A DNA stretch of 64,000 nt. It comes from Panagrolaimus kolymaensis (Eukaryota > Nematoda > Chromadorea > Rhabditida > Panagrolaimidae). The stretch lies in contig JAJQJQ010000003.1 in assembly GCA_028622995.1 (NCBI GenBank), positions 3,720,001 through 3,784,000 on the forward strand. Direction: 5' to 3'. The position numbers and the translations under genes are program-made. Shown here piece by piece: positions 36,323 to 49,248 of the stretch. A model generated the notes under the pieces. The model saw only the letters and a list, made by a program, of their open reading frames with translations, was not told the origin of the DNA and did not search any database. Each line of letters begins with the position of its first letter. Positions within the stretch are counted from its first letter, which is position 1.

Positions 36323-37376
36323 TTAAACGTGTTGCCCTTTTTTAATTCCCATGAAATACTCTGCAACTCCGATGAAGTAAACTGTTTGTGCAATACCAAA
36401 GAGTGGAGCAATCACCATCATACGACAAACAGCACCTTTGAATAAAGCTTTAGGGCCTTCATATCGAAGAATTTTAATAAATGCATCTGGAACATTTTTA
36501 TATTGCATATCTCCCGGTTGAGTTTTAAGCGTTTGCATTCGAGTTTTAATACAATCCAAAGGTGTAACACAAAAAGATCCAATTGCACCTGCAGAAATAC
36601 CAGATAAAAATGAATGATAAAATACTGCATCGCCGCTGCCATCATTTTTTCGTGGTCCAAGAGAATCAAATTTAGCAAAAAGAGGGAAATATATAACAGA
36701 AAAGGTGACATCTCTGCCCATGGTAGATCCCAAGCCTCGATATAATCCTGCTATTCCACGTTCTTTATAAAGTTGTTTAGCAATTTTCCATGCACTTCCA
36801 CCAGCGTTTTCTAAAAACTTTCTAATATAATATATTAAAAGTTTAGATAAAATAGACTTACGTTGTAGCTGAATTTTTAACAATTCCATTGGAGTTGTAA
36901 CTGATATTTGAAACAATCCCGCTAATCCACCTGCAGCCATACCACGTAAAGCTGGTAAATCTTTCTTTCCTGGGACAGCAAATTGATGGCGGAAATAGTC
37001 ATTTGCGACTAATTTAATTGCTTTTTCTGGAGTAATCAACAATATATTCACGCCCGCGCCAGAATATAATGATTTCACTTTGGATAATGTTGAAATTCCA
37101 CCTCGTTGCCAAGTTTTTCTTGCACAATCTAAGATTCCACTATATTCGACTTTTCCATCGGGTGCAATTCTCTGATTTTGAAGTCGAGTTTTAACGAGAT
37201 CGATTGGAAATACGCAAGTAACTCCAACAATTCCAGCAAAGCCGCCATTAAGAATTTTTGGCAAATAACTAAAAAAAGAATATATATAAAATTTAAGTTT
37301 GGAGAAAAAATAGAGGATCTTAAAAAGTTTAAAAAACTTACGAAAATTGTTGAGGTGGTTTTTGAAGTGTCGACAT
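36323..37376 (-). CDS. mitochondrial glutamate carrier, SLC25A18/A22 type
   Basis: Three exons, 37376-37342, 37268-36862 and 36810-36323; 309 residues, normal for mitochondrial carriers. It moves glutamate with a proton across the inner mitochondrial membrane. The three carrier signatures are present: PIDLVKTR, PMELLKIQ and PLDCIKTR. NGGFAGIVGVTCVFP, GVNILLITPEKAIKL and GRDVTFSVIYFPLFA match the glutamate-carrier group. The start at 37376 is chosen because exon 1 (MSTLQKPPQQF) joins in phase 2 to SYLPKILNGG, which is conserved. The second intron is 51 bases, in frame and stop-free, so reading through it would insert 17 residues. Confidence 0.92.
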
Positions 37377-40300
37377 GCTTTTAAACACGTGGTTGTTTAA
37401 AACAAAAATAATAAACGAAATAAATGTTTTTGCTTATGATCGTCAAAAAAAATAAGCAAAGTTGCTGGCAGTGTTTCAGTTAGACGAAACAATCAAAAGA
37501 AAAAAATCAATATGACGCGATTGTAATGACCAATAAATATTATCTTTTAATTCATCGTTGATCTTTTTATTATTTTTTAATGGTGAAAAAAATAACCTGA
37601 GACGATAATTTGAAACTAATCTTTGCACTTTGAGGCGATGAGACGCTATATTCTTCACACGTATAATGATAAACTTGAAAGTCCTATGAAAGAATATCTT
37701 AACGCGAGAAAAAGTTTTGCATTTTATATAAATTAGTTTATTTAGATAAATTACCGACCAGTTTAAAATTGTATTATTTTTTAAGAGCTAGCTCTAAACT
37801 AAACTTTGTGATTATGGTATTACAAAACAACAAAAATATTCGTAAATATTTAATCCAAAAATTTATTTTTATTTTCATTTTGCTCCATAATTTGAAACAC
37901 TTTCTGCAAACTTCTTCTTTTTGACAATTTTTTATGATGATTGCAAATAAACATTTGCTATAAAGAATCCATAAGTAAACCTAGCATTCCATCAGCAAAG
38001 AATTGACGTCACTATTCTCAAATCAGAAAAAATTAAATTTGATAATTACTATTTACTTTATGTTAGTAATTCCACCCTAATCAAAATAATTTAAGAATTT
38101 ATAACCTATCACCAATTCCTTGAACTTACGCATTTTTATAAATTGTTGTTTAAAAACATCAACAAACTCTGTTACGTTTTTAAAACCCCATATTTAGAAT
38201 TTTTATACGTAACAAACCCATTTTTTATTAACACATGGCTTAAACCTAGAAATTACTATAAAAAAAACTTTGTCCCCTTCGCTTTTTATAAAAGTGATGT
38301 AATTATTTCGTCGGAATGAACCCCACTCCTTTTTGCAAGAGCAGCGGCACAGACTCCAAGCAAGCTTCTTTTAAAAAAACTTTTCATTCATTGTTTCACT
38401 TCAACCAAAAAACGCGTCAGAAAAGATAACAAGCTTGAAACATTAAAAGCAGTCTCAAACATAATTAATTTTAATGATAATCTTATTCTTCTTTTTCCTT
38501 GATACTCTCTCTATTGTTTTTCCGGTCTCCAATATCAGCGTTTTGGTGGTCCATGTAAAAAGAAGAAATGGTGGTGGTCTTTGACTTTTTTGTTTACCAA
38601 TAATCGAAATGTTTTAAATCATTAAGCTGCTGATGTTGCTGTATCTAAAAAAGAGTGTCATTGTCGAGTATAGAAAAAAAAGAAAACAAAAAACAACATT
38701 TTTTTTGAAAGCGTTCCTTTCATTGCAATGAAGTGACAAGCAACAAAAAATATATACGCGTGTGCTGCTGCTGCTCAAACATCTACAAAACGTCTTTTTT
38801 TAGCAACGAGAAAGAAAAAATTTTGCTTTTTAATCCTTAGTTTTGGTTGCTTTTCTTTTATCTATCTTCTTTTTTTATTATTTCTTGTGGTAGTGGTTTT
38901 CATTATTCTTTTCCTTATTTCGATGACCAAAGGTAAGTCTTTAAAAAAATTATTTAAATTTTAAGCCATTTTTTCTTGGAAAACGTCATAAGTCATTTAG
39001 CATCCGTCGCTTTTAAGCTGTTTTTTTCACTTTGCCTTCTTGAGCCTTTGATCTCTTTTTTTTCAAACACAAATTTTTTATTTTCGGCAGTTTTTGAATT
39101 TAAAGGGTCAAAAATCGGTGAAACATAGTTTCTGATAAACACCGATTGGATTGTCGTTGAATGTTCAAAAATCGGTGGTTAGACAAACGATTTTTAATGG
39201 CAGTCGTCAAAACAACTGCATTAGTACTTATGATAATATAAAGGGCATTTGAACACTTCTGTTTTAAAATTTGTTTTATCTTTTTTTATTTTTGCTTTAT
39301 AAACATTTTTGTCTTCCATTTTTTTCACTTTCATTTTTACAGTTTTTCTTTTCCTTTCTCTATTTTATAAATAGCCATAAATACTTTGTTCTAATATCTC
39401 TCTTTCCATTCAACGTTTGGTTTTTGTTTTCTTATATTGCACGAGAAGAAAACAAACAAACAAAAATAAACAACAACACACTTTAAAATTGCCGCAAGAA
39501 GAAAAAAAAATATTCTTAGTTTTTTTCCTTTTTCTTCCGACATTATCTTTCACATTGCCGCCGCTGCCTCTTAGTCAGTGTTTTTGATCATCACTTTTTT
39601 TTCATACTTTCTACTTTTTCTCTTCTTTTTTTTGTTCAATCACAAGTTGAACAAGAAAACTAAAAAAAACTTTTTATAATAATTTTTTTGTCTGTTCAGT
39701 GCATTGTTGCTGTTGGTGAAGACGACGTCGACTTGCGAGGCATCAAGCGCGTTTTTTCTCTCTTTCACTTCTTTCTCTTTTTCTGCTGCTCAATGTCTGG
39801 GAAGCAAAAAATAAAATAAAATATACAACCAAAGTATTTCATCACCATTCATTCTTTGGACTGCTCTCTTTTGCCTGCTGCTCATACTTTCTTGCTTGCT
39901 GGGATGCATCTTTCTCTCGTTTTTTTCTCTCTTTTTTCAGACCAAACAGCAACAAAATAAAAAACGGTAGAGAAAAATTGCGTTCAAACGCAAGAAAAAA
40001 AAACTTGGGAAACATTTTAGGATGTTTGTGTGTGCTGCATTTTTCTTTTCATTCACATTATTTGTGCGTCGCAAGAAGAACATGTATGCATTAGGCGACA
40101 GCCATACATCCGAACCACTGTCGTCGCAGTCGGTTGTTGAGTCAGTCGTCGTAGTCGACTAACACATTTTTTCTTCTTTCTTTTTATTTCACTCTGACCG
40201 CGCGCATCAACCCAGACTGCTTTTGCAATTTCTTCACTCTTTTATTTCCATTTTTTCTCCCGAGCTACTGCAGTTGTGGCGCACCAACACCGATGGAATG

Positions 40301-41082
40301 TCATCATCATCATCATAGTTGCCGTCTGTGGTGGTGCGGTACCAAGTCGCACATTATTTGAGAAAGTTTGCCCCCATACATATATACACATACATCGAGC
40401 AAAAAAAAAATCCACTCGGTTTTTTTTTGTTTCGTTTACTCACTTTTTTATTTTGTCATTGTCAATGTTTTATATCCTGTTAATACATGCTTTTCTTTCC
40501 CATATACATATATGTTTTTTTCTTCAATGAATTTATTGCGATTTTTGGTGTGATTAATAGCCTAATAAGATTCTTTTTGGCAATCATTTTCATTCATTAT
40601 TTTTCTTTTATTCTCCTCCTATTTTATTTTTTGTTGCTAAAATATTTTTGTGCGCTCGCTGCTTTTAATATTATTTCGTAACATCAATTTTTTTTGCTGT
40701 TGACGTGATTCAACCAACCTGCACATCAAAAAAAAAATAGAATAGGAGAAACATATTTTGGTTGAACTTTTGCCGCGTGTAAATATCATCGTTTTTTGTG
40801 ATAGTGAAAATAGCTTTGTTCACTCTCTTATTTTTCGCGCCATTCGAAAGGGTCACATAGTAGTTGTGTTATTCTTCTTTTTTTATCTTGTATTTTTTAT
40901 AATGTAAGAAAAAAAGATGAAAGGAGAAAAAACATTTTTTAACATATTGGCGTGACGGTGATCATTTCGTTTTATCATTTGACTTTTTTTTGTTATTTAC
41001 AATTAAGTTAAATTTTTTTTATTTTTCAGGAACTTCCTATCATTGTTAGGGGTTTCATCACTTGGGTTTTTGATTTTTGTAG
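37377..41082. other. intergenic, no gene fixed
   Basis: It must contain the promoter of the carrier and the missing first exon(s) of the gene at 41083. Candidates for the latter include a donor after ATGACCAAAG near 38939 and a His-rich frame near 40291, but neither joins in the needed phase. GC-richer CGTCGTC clusters occur near 39722 and 40120-40160. Confidence 0.4.
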
Positions 41083-44000
41083 CGGTATCAATTGCTGCTT
41101 GGAAAACAGTGGAAGAAAAATTCCATTTGTGATCATGTTCTGATTGCAATCAATCAAGAAATTGCCCCCCATCATCCTGAGAATGTTTCCGTCAATGTTG
41201 GCTTATTAAAAAAAGTCAAACCTCTTCAAAAATTTCCGGCTTCGGCCACCATTCAACATAACTCTTTCTCACCTTACAAAAAACCTTTCTTGAACCGTCT
41301 TTTTTTATTTTACCTGTTTATTCCCTTATTTTTTTCCTCAATGTTGCCAGCAGCTGCAAATTTATTTAACAAAAATTTATCGCCACCCTTCGTTATTCTT
41401 CCTGGAGATAACGTGGTCTTGCCGAATGCTGTAGAAATGGCTCATGGAGCTTTAACACCTCAAAAACGGTAAGCTTATTTATACTTTCATATTTTATATG
41501 CGTAATAATCTTCTATATTTATTTATATTTTTTTGTAGTGCTACAACTGAACAACATTCAAATGTTCCTGTTGCTAAGCGGCTTCAACTCATCAATGAAG
41601 CAAGCAACGATAATAACGATGATCTCTTTTCGGGTACTACACCACCATCCCATTATTCATTGGATAACAACAAAAATATTTTTTCCAATCGTTCATTAAA
41701 TTATGAAAAGATGGAAAATTCCCCTTCCGGTGATTCAACTAACAATATCGCTGGAACTCCTGCGTTCATCACAACTTTGATGCAATTTATCAAGTTTTCT
41801 GATGAACAACGGCAAGGTTCCAATAATGATAAAGTTAACAATAATATGGCACAACAAAAACAACAAAAAACAACACCTTCGATGGCATTAATGTCCTCAT
41901 CCCCTGTTGACGCGGCAAGTGCCAATGCCAACGCGCAACAACATCCACCATCTATTTGGACTTCGATGGCTGATACTTATGAAGGTAAGGAGTTATATTT
42001 TTATGCAAGTTTTTAAATTTTAAGTTTATTTTTTTCAGGCTTTAAAACACCAAGTTCAAAATTGCCATCAATTTCGAATTTGTATGAAAATAACACAATG
42101 ATGTCTTCATCTCATAGTTCATGGCCATCCATGAATCCAATCATTCCAACAAATAACAACAACGCCAAGCATCAACGGGAACATCTATGTGCTTCAGATA
42201 TGGAAGATAGCGTCTTTGATGATGATGATTGTCTTCTAAATAATTTACCAACATCCGTCGATGATCTCCAGGATATGGAGAAGCAGATTAAAATTAAAAT
42301 GGAACGTCATTTTAGTTCCCCTTTAATGAGTCATCGACATACTCCAAGCGGCTATGATACCGCCGTTGGTGGAAGACTTTCGGCAGCATCGGGTGCATCC
42401 TTTGCCCTTCTTGATGGAACTTTTTCTGCAGCATCCAATCATCATCTTGAAGAAGAAGAGCTTGATGCTGATGATTTAGAGGTAAGAAATTTTTATTTCA
42501 AAGCAAAAAATTATCAATGTAAAAAGAATTTTTACATTTCACAACCAAAAATATTGCTGACTCAGATTTTTTTTATTTTTTAAATTCAAACTGCAATGTT
42601 GCTTTATATGTTTTTTGTTTAATTATGGTAGACAACGACATTTTAGTGTTTGCTGTAAAAAGACAAAAAAAGCATCATTTAAAAAAGGGAAAAAACTCTT
42701 TCTTTTTTTTTTATTAAATGAGCAAAATTTGAACTAACTAACTAACTAACTGGCTGGCTGACAGCCAACCGGTCCGTCGTCGTTCAAGAAAGAAAGCGAA
42801 AGATGCGAGCAATGGGTAAGTGAGTGAGCTTGATGCAAGTGTTCACTTCTTCTTCTTATTCTTCGATTTCTCTTTAACTTTAGCGATCACTATTGCTGCA
42901 ACATCAACGACGACACACATTATTTAAATATAGCCGTCAGTAACAAAATTCTTTTTTTGATTTTTTTGCAACAGCATCGAATTTTTTTCAATTACCGAAA
43001 GACTTTGTGTCACTTCTCTCTCTTTTTTTGTTTTTGCATCAAAAGCCGGTCTTGATCACACATAGCAACATCGCCCGCGGAATGTGCGTCCGAAATCAAA
43101 CAAAATTCAATAATTTTTATAGTTACGTGGCAAGCAAGTGTAGGCAGACGACAATTTATCTATCTATCGGCTCGCTTCTATTTTCTTTCCTACTTTTTTC
43201 TTTTTGAGCTACAATGAAAAATAACTTTGCTTGTTTTTATCAAATTCTTATCGCAGCCAGCAGCAGCACTTCCGAGAGAGACACGAAAATTGCGCGCATA
43301 GAAATCAAAAAGACTTGTTTCTGGTTGGATTGGTTGCAATAAAATATATAACAACGCATTAAAACAAAAAGAGCAACAAATTGGGGGATTATTTGAGCAG
43401 CAATAATGTGAAAATAAAAAAATATGAAAAATAAGACAACAATAAAAAATTTAAAATGCAAATTATTAAAATTAATTCAAAATAAAATTAATAAAAATTA
43501 TAGGTTGCGATGATCAATGAATCATTTGAAGAACAACAACGTCAATATAAGCTTTATTGTGGAGATAAACTTAAATCAGCATTTTATTCGGCTCCTGAAG
43601 AAACATCAAATTATGCTTCACCAATGGAGCAAGAGCAGCCAACAATTTATCCCATCACCGTTCCTGAAAATGATGATTCGTCGTTGTATACCAATGATTC
43701 GCTTTATAATCATTGGAAAGAAGAATCTCCACCATTGCATTCATCTTATGATATCATTACTAAACCCATTGTTAATGATATCTTCAATAATATCATTCCA
43801 TGCTTGGATGATGATGATAATGATTCTTCTGAGGGAATGAAATCAGCTATAGCTTCCCTTCATCCATCAATTCCAGATTCAATGGATTCATTGAAACTTT
43901 ACAACAATAATAATTATTCAATGAGAAGCAGCGATATTTCACCTCCAGCTCCATCATTCAATTCCACCACCGATGAACCATATATTGATGATCCAGAAGA

Positions 44001-44823
44001 AGAAGATGCAGCCATTGCAACAGTTTTATCAAGTGCAAATTTTGTTTTGGATGAAATTGATTCACCTTGCTTAGGAGACGATTGCGAAAGTCAATATACA
44101 AGTCCATTATACATGAAATCTCCATCACCAGCAATGACAACGCCTCCACTTGAAGTCACTCCAGATAGTGGTGAAGATGAATCAGATGAAGATGAAGCCG
44201 AACTTGTATCAGCTTGGAAGGAAATTAAACAATCTAATACTTCCACAGGAGATAATGTTCGAGTAAGTTTATTAACTTTCAATACCAAAAACTAATTTTC
44301 ACTTTTTTAGTATTATTATCCCCGAAATCAAGCAACGCCCTTACCACCTCCATTATTGGATAAGGTCGAAGAACCAACACCACCAAAAAATACTAAATGT
44401 TTAGCTCACGTTACTGAAATTTATGATCCCAATGGTGAACTTGATACTGAACCAGCGTTGCAATATTTTCAATCTATGGGAATGAAAAACTTTTATCAAA
44501 GAGATATTGATATTCAACGAGCTTTTTTGGTTTTTTCTAATGTTAAAGATGGTAGGTTGAAATAATTTCTTAAATATGGTTTTTACTCCCAATATTTTTT
44601 AGCCAAATATGCAGTTGAAAATAACAAAACCGGTTTACAACTTCGTTTACTTGAAGAATCACCTCAATTTGTTAAATTGAAGGCTCTTAAAATGTATACG
44701 GAATTACGTCCATGCAGCAGTAGCGGTTATGATAACAATCACAAGCTTGATGGCGAGCCTCATGTTACTGAACACATTATTCCATGGCATCACACCATTT
44801 CTGAGCCTATTGCAGGCGTCTAA
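41083..44823 (+). CDS. large acidic protein with possible RRM-like C-terminus (start missing)
   Basis: Exons: 41083-41468, 41539-41984, 42039-42481, 43504-44262, 44311-44551 and 44603-44823; all phases agree, 831 residues as far as seen. The first exon opens after a TTTTTGTAG acceptor in phase 0, so an upstream start exon is missing. A 54-base in-frame intron may lie inside exon 1 (41297-41350), where the translation is oddly hydrophobic. The middle is low-complexity, Ser/Asn/Asp-rich and acidic (EEEELDADDLE, DSGEDESDEDEAE). The C-terminal 150 residues are ordered: CLAHVTEIYDPNGELDTE, RAFLVFSNVKDAKYAV and LQLRLLEESPQFVKLKAL. This recalls the RRM-like end of R3HCC1/R3HCC1L proteins, but I hold that loosely. 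An exon starting MINESFEEQQ follows a 1-kb intron and could be an alternative start. Confidence 0.65.
42482..43503 (+). other. 1-kb intron with GC-richer patches
   Basis: A large intron in the acidic-protein gene. It contains an (AACT)n/(GGCT)n repeat at 42732-42760 and a GTCGTCG patch near 42775, and ends six bases before an in-frame ATG at 43510. An internal promoter is possible. Confidence 0.5.
42732..42760. repeat. AACT/GGCT tandem repeat
   Basis: About four AACT units followed by two GGCT units, inside the large intron. No function is implied. Confidence 0.7.
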
Positions 44824-45958
44824 AAAATTAATTTTTTTGTTTTATCTTTTCTCAATTCTTTTTTGCTTTGCAATTGTGACAGTTTTCTTTCATCGATGGA
44901 CGCATTATTTCTCAGGTGTGTTGTTTAAGCGTTTAAAAAGGCTTTAATAATTCCTTCGATGATTGAATTCAATTTGTCTAAAAATTGTAAAGAAATTGGA
45001 TTTGCTCGTTTTCCTTATTTTTTTATTTTATTTTTTTGCTTTTATTTTTATTTTTTTGTTATGTGACCGCTAAAAGGTTACAATTATTTTTGAGGTTGAA
45101 CAATCATTTATGGTTCTTATATTTTTGTGTTCAACTTCCTTTTTTCCTATGAATTTTAAATTGTAACTTTGCATGATCATTATCCATTCTCTGATCTGCA
45201 AAGCTTTAAAAAAAGTTTGATCGAGCATTCTTCTCTCAAAAGAGTTTGATGCTCTCAAGTTTTTATTTTTCATCTTTTTTTTAATTATCTTATATTTGTC
45301 AAACACAAAATGGTTTTTTCGAAAATTTAACGTTACTACATTTTGAGTATTTCTTTTTTACTTCTGAATTTTTTTTGTGTTTCATACACATTCGTTCATT
45401 GTTTTTGGCTTTCCATTCATACTAACTTCAAACAAACAACAAAAAAATGCTAAAAAATATATATTAAAAAACAACATTGTAATAATGAAAAAAAATATTT
45501 TACACTTTTTACACCATTGTTTTTTCTTCTAACTTTTCATTCATTATTATTGTACTCCTTTCCTTTTAAAATTCTTTTTTTTTCAATCAAAAAGGAACTT
45601 ACCTTTTATTCTGATGATTTTTATTTTTATTTTTTTTTTATGGAAAATCTTTTTAAACTTTTAAAAAGATTTCAACGTTTATTGGTATGATAATTAATTT
45701 TGTTGTGAATTATAACCTTGATATGTTTTTTGTACCGAATAAAATTTTTTTGATAAACATTCATTATCTGAAATGACTCATTACAAATCGAAAATATACA
45801 CACACATGGCTTATTTTGAAATCGGTTTTCTATCATTTTTTATTTAGTCTTTTTAAAAAACACTTCTTGAACCAAAAAAAAGTTTGTTACTCTCTTCAAT
45901 GCAAAGCCAAGCAAGCAGCAGCAGTTAAACCGCCTCCATTTTTCTCTATCTATTTTTC

Positions 45959-46156
45959 ATGTCGTTGAGTTGCAAGCTGGAGAACGTCATCATCATCCCT
46001 ACCTCCGATATATTTGTCGATCGACGACTCGGGGGCGAGAAAGGAAAAAGCAAATCCGTCCAAAACAATCAACAACCATCGGAGTTTGCCAGCAGATCCA
46101 ACAAACAAAGGGCAAGAAAAGCAGCCTTAGCATCGGCGGTGGTGGCAACAATCTAA
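45959..46156 (+). CDS. possible small ORF, 65 codons
   Basis: ATG at 45959 opens a 65-codon frame (MSLSCKLENVIIIPTSDIFV...) ending at TAA. Its base composition is much less AT-rich than the flanks, and a second frame is also open here. There is no signal peptide, no family resemblance and no splice partner. It may be an untranslated leader or promoter of the AIP1 gene 400 bases downstream. Confidence 0.2.
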   Translation: MSLSCKLENVIIIPTSDIFVDRRLGGEKGKSKSVQNNQQPSEFASRSNKQRARKAALASAVVATI

Positions 46157-46537
46157 ATTAGCAATTGTCCAATAGAAAAAAAGTTGTAACTAAACCTTAT
46201 CTTTAAAAGCTTTAATAACATTTTTCATTTTTAACTTTTTACTTAAGATTTACTATTTAATCTTACATTGATTAAAAATTTTTTGAATGAGTTTGTTGAC
46301 CTTGGTCTAAGCAGCTTTTATGAGTGACCAATTGTATATACTCACTCGTGTGCGTCCGCGAGAGGGTCGATCATTTTGTGGGTTTTTCTTTCTTCTTTTT
46401 TCTTTCAATTCTGTGTCTTTTTTTAAAGGTTGATTCATTTTTTAAAGTTTCATTTTTTCCCCATAAATTTTTTGGTGCTATTTCTTCGATTTTTTTCTTC
46501 GTGAATCATCTTACAAAATTTTTTGAAAACAAAGAAG

Positions 46538-46543
46538 TTTCAG
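46538..46543 (+). promoter_or_regulatory. candidate spliced-leader acceptor before AIP1
   Basis: TTTCAG ends eight bases before the start codon at 46552, the usual distance for spliced-leader addition in nematodes. Confidence 0.55.
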
Positions 46544-46551
46544 CATCGAAC

Positions 46552-48707
46552 ATGGCAACTTCGAATGAATACACTCTCGGTAAATGCTTTTTAGTATACT
46601 CGAATTTTAAAAATAATGGATATTATTCTAGAAAGAGTTTTTGCTTCTCTTCCACGAACTGTTCGAGGTTTGCCTCTTGTAATTTCTGGTGATCCAAGTG
46701 GGACTAAATTCCTTTATTGCAATGGAAATAATGTTTACATTCGAGAAATTAATGTAAGTCATCTTGACGCCAAAATAGAATAGTGAATATATAATTGTTT
46801 ATTAGGATCCAACTAAAACTGAAATATATTCTGAACATGCTCAATTGACTACGGTTGCAAAATATGCTCCATCTGGATTTTATATTGCTTCAGGAGATCA
46901 ATCAGGGAAATTACGCATTTGGGATACCACTCAATCAACTCATATTTTGAAAGCAGAATATGCTTTTATTGCTGGTCCTATTCGTGATATTGCATGGAAT
47001 GATGATTCCAAACGTATGGCAATCGTTGGTGAAGGTCGTGATCGGTATATATATATTCTTCTCTAAGACATTCGAAATAATCCTTAATATTCTTTAGCTT
47101 TGGTCATGTATTCCTTTTTGATACTGGTACAAGCAATGGTAATCTCTCCGGTCAAAGCAGACCTATGACTTCCATTGATTTCAAACCAACTCGTCCGTTT
47201 CGCCTTGTCAGCGGTTCAGAAGATAACACCGTTGCCCTCTTTGAAGGCCCACCATTTAAATTCAAAACGGTAAATTACTTTCATTAAAATATCCATTTTA
47301 AAATATACTGTTTTTAGCTTTTCCATAACCATACTCGCTTTGTTAATTCTGTTCGATACAACAAAGATGGAAGTTCATTTGCTAGTGCAGGTGCTGATGG
47401 AAAAGTATACCTTTATGATGGAGTTGAAGGTGAAAAGAAGGGTGAATTTATTGATTCTTCTGTAAAAGGTGGAGCTGCACATTCTGGTGGTGTATTCTCA
47501 CTTGCTTGGAATAACGATGGTAGCAAAATTGTTACTGTTTCTGGAGATAAGACTCTTAAAATTTGGAATGCTGCTGATCAATCTCTTCAAAAGTAATATA
47601 TTTGTAGCATTTTTATATTATCATATTCTTTTAAATTTATAGGAGTGTTACTTTTGGTAATGCTATTGAAGATCAACAATTAGCAGTTACATGGCAAAAA
47701 GATACCATTATATCCATTGGCTTGAGTGGCTTTATTTTTTATGTCAACCCCGATTCTGGAGAAATCACCAAAACTATTCGTGGACATAATAAACCCATCA
47801 CCGCTCTTGCAGTTTCCCCTGATAAAAAATATGCTTTTACTGCTGATTTTGAAGGCCATATTACAAGGTGGTTAATTGCTGATGGCACTTCTGAACGAAT
47901 CACTCCTCAAGTTCATAAGTCTCAAGTTGCTAGCCTTGCTGTAACTTCCAAAGGCACCCTTGTTTCCATTGGTTGGGATGATACTGTTGCATTTACATCT
48001 GGAGTTTTCGATAAAACCGAAAATGTTCAATCGAACAGTCAAAGATTGGCTTCACAACCTCGTGGATTAGATATTTCACCCGATGGAAACATCGCCGTTG
48101 TTGTTTGTCAACGAAATATTGTAGTATTTAAAAATGAGAAGCAAGCTAGTACCATCGATATTAAATATGAAGCTCAATGTGGTGCTTATCAATGCGATGG
48201 AAAATATTTGGCTGTTGGAGGTTCAAATAATAAAGTTCATGTTTATTCTATTCAAGATGTTAATTTGACCGAAAAGCAAACCCTTCCTCATGCTGGTGGC
48301 ATTACATCTGTCACATTTAGCGATGATGGAAAATATTTAGTTGCAACCGATAATAACAGAAAGGTAAACTATTTTTTGTTGGGAACTAATTTTTTATAGT
48401 TATTTTATAGGTTATTCCATACAAAGTCGATGACAACTTTAGCGTTGCATCAGAAAAAGATTGGACATATCACAATGCTCGAGTTAATTGTGGCTCATGG
48501 TCACCAAATGGCCGCTATGTTGCCACCGGTGGCTTGGATACTAATGTCATCGTTTGGGATATTAAACATAGTGGTGAAAGCCCAATTGAAATTCGAGGTG
48601 CTCATTCTTCCAGTCCTATTAATGGAGTTGCTTGGTTAGATGATAAGCGTCTTCTCACTGTAGGACAAGATTCAAATATTAAAATCTGGACTGTTAACTT
48701 ATCTTAA
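46552..48707 (+). CDS. unc-78: actin-interacting protein 1 (WDR1/UNC-78)
   Basis: Seven exons: 46552-46579, 46632-46753, 46806-47044, 47098-47269, 47318-47592, 47643-48363 and 48411-48707; all phases agree, 617 residues, close to the 605-611 of the family. AIP1 helps ADF/cofilin take actin filaments apart; in muscle it is needed for ordered thin filaments. The N-terminus [20 protein letters not shown] is the family hallmark. Two seven-bladed beta-propellers follow, with many WD-type blades ([53 protein letters not shown]). It is cytosolic. A consensus acceptor just before the start suggests trans-splicing. An AATAAA lies at 48837-48842, and the gene is convergent with EMRE. Confidence 0.95.
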
Positions 48708-48836
48708 ACTTTTAATAATATATTTGATCTGCCTTTTTTAATTTTTGAAAGAAAAAATATTTTGATTGTAATATTATTGACTATTATTAACTACTACTTT
48801 TGCCTTGGCTTTATTTTATTTTGTATCTTTGGTTTA

Positions 48837-48842
48837 AATAAA
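48837..48842 (+). terminator. poly(A) signal of AIP1
   Basis: AATAAA 130 bases after the AIP1 stop, in the 205-base space shared with the convergent EMRE gene. Confidence 0.45.
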
Positions 48843-48912
48843 ACGTGTTATGCAAATATAAAAAAATAATAGCTACTACAATCAAGCATAAAAATATATA
48901 CTAAATTAACTA

Positions 48913-49248
48913 TCAATCATCTTCTTCATCTTCATAATGTACAAAGATTTCATTTTCTTCTAAAGCTGCAGCTCCAAGTTTAGCTAACATGGAGCCGAGA
49001 AATACAGAAAATATTAAGCCTGCTGATACCTGAAAAGATTTATGTTTTTTATTTTTAAGAAGTGAAATCTTTGAAAATATATAAAATATTACCTTTAGAA
49101 ACCCATGATTATGCACATAAAAAACAGATGGAAGTGGTTGATGAGTTCCCTTTGGAAGAGACAAATGTGATAAACGTCGTGTGCTGCTACTGGTAAGAAA
49201 TAAAATGGAACAAGCAGCAGTTCTTTTGGATAAACGTAAAAAATGCAT
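48913..49248 (-). CDS. emre-1: EMRE, regulator of the mitochondrial calcium uniporter
   Basis: Two exons, 49248-49093 and 49029-48913, phase 0; 90 residues, the usual size. EMRE is a single-pass inner-membrane protein that holds MCU to its MICU gatekeepers and is needed for channel opening in metazoans. Seen here: a basic presequence (MHFLRLSKRTAACSILFL, then SSSTRRLSHLSLPKG), a membrane segment with GSMLAKLGAAALEE, where small residues pack against MCU, and the acidic tail ENEIFVHYEDEEDD. The tail matches the family ending LEEHEIFVPEDDDDD in layout. The start was chosen as the first ATG after a CATTTAG acceptor at about 49265. The match over the last 40 residues makes the call firm. Confidence 0.9.
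   Translation of the reverse strand: MHFLRLSKRTAACSILFLTSSSTRRLSHLSLPKGTHQPLPSVFYVHNHGFLKVIFYIFSKISLLKNKKHKSFQVSAGLIFSVFLGSMLAKLGAAALEENEIFVHYEDEEDD

Larger units (their letters stand above)
44824..46551. other. intergenic before AIP1
   Basis: AT-rich except for 45900-46160, which is richer in G and C and contains the small frame listed separately. The remainder shows no supported gene. The AIP1 promoter should lie in the right part. Confidence 0.45.

Noticed and set aside
40276..40530. His- and Ile-rich frame as first exon of the acidic protein
   Set aside because: It does not join the exon at 41083 in the needed phase, and much of it is a CAT/TCA repeat.
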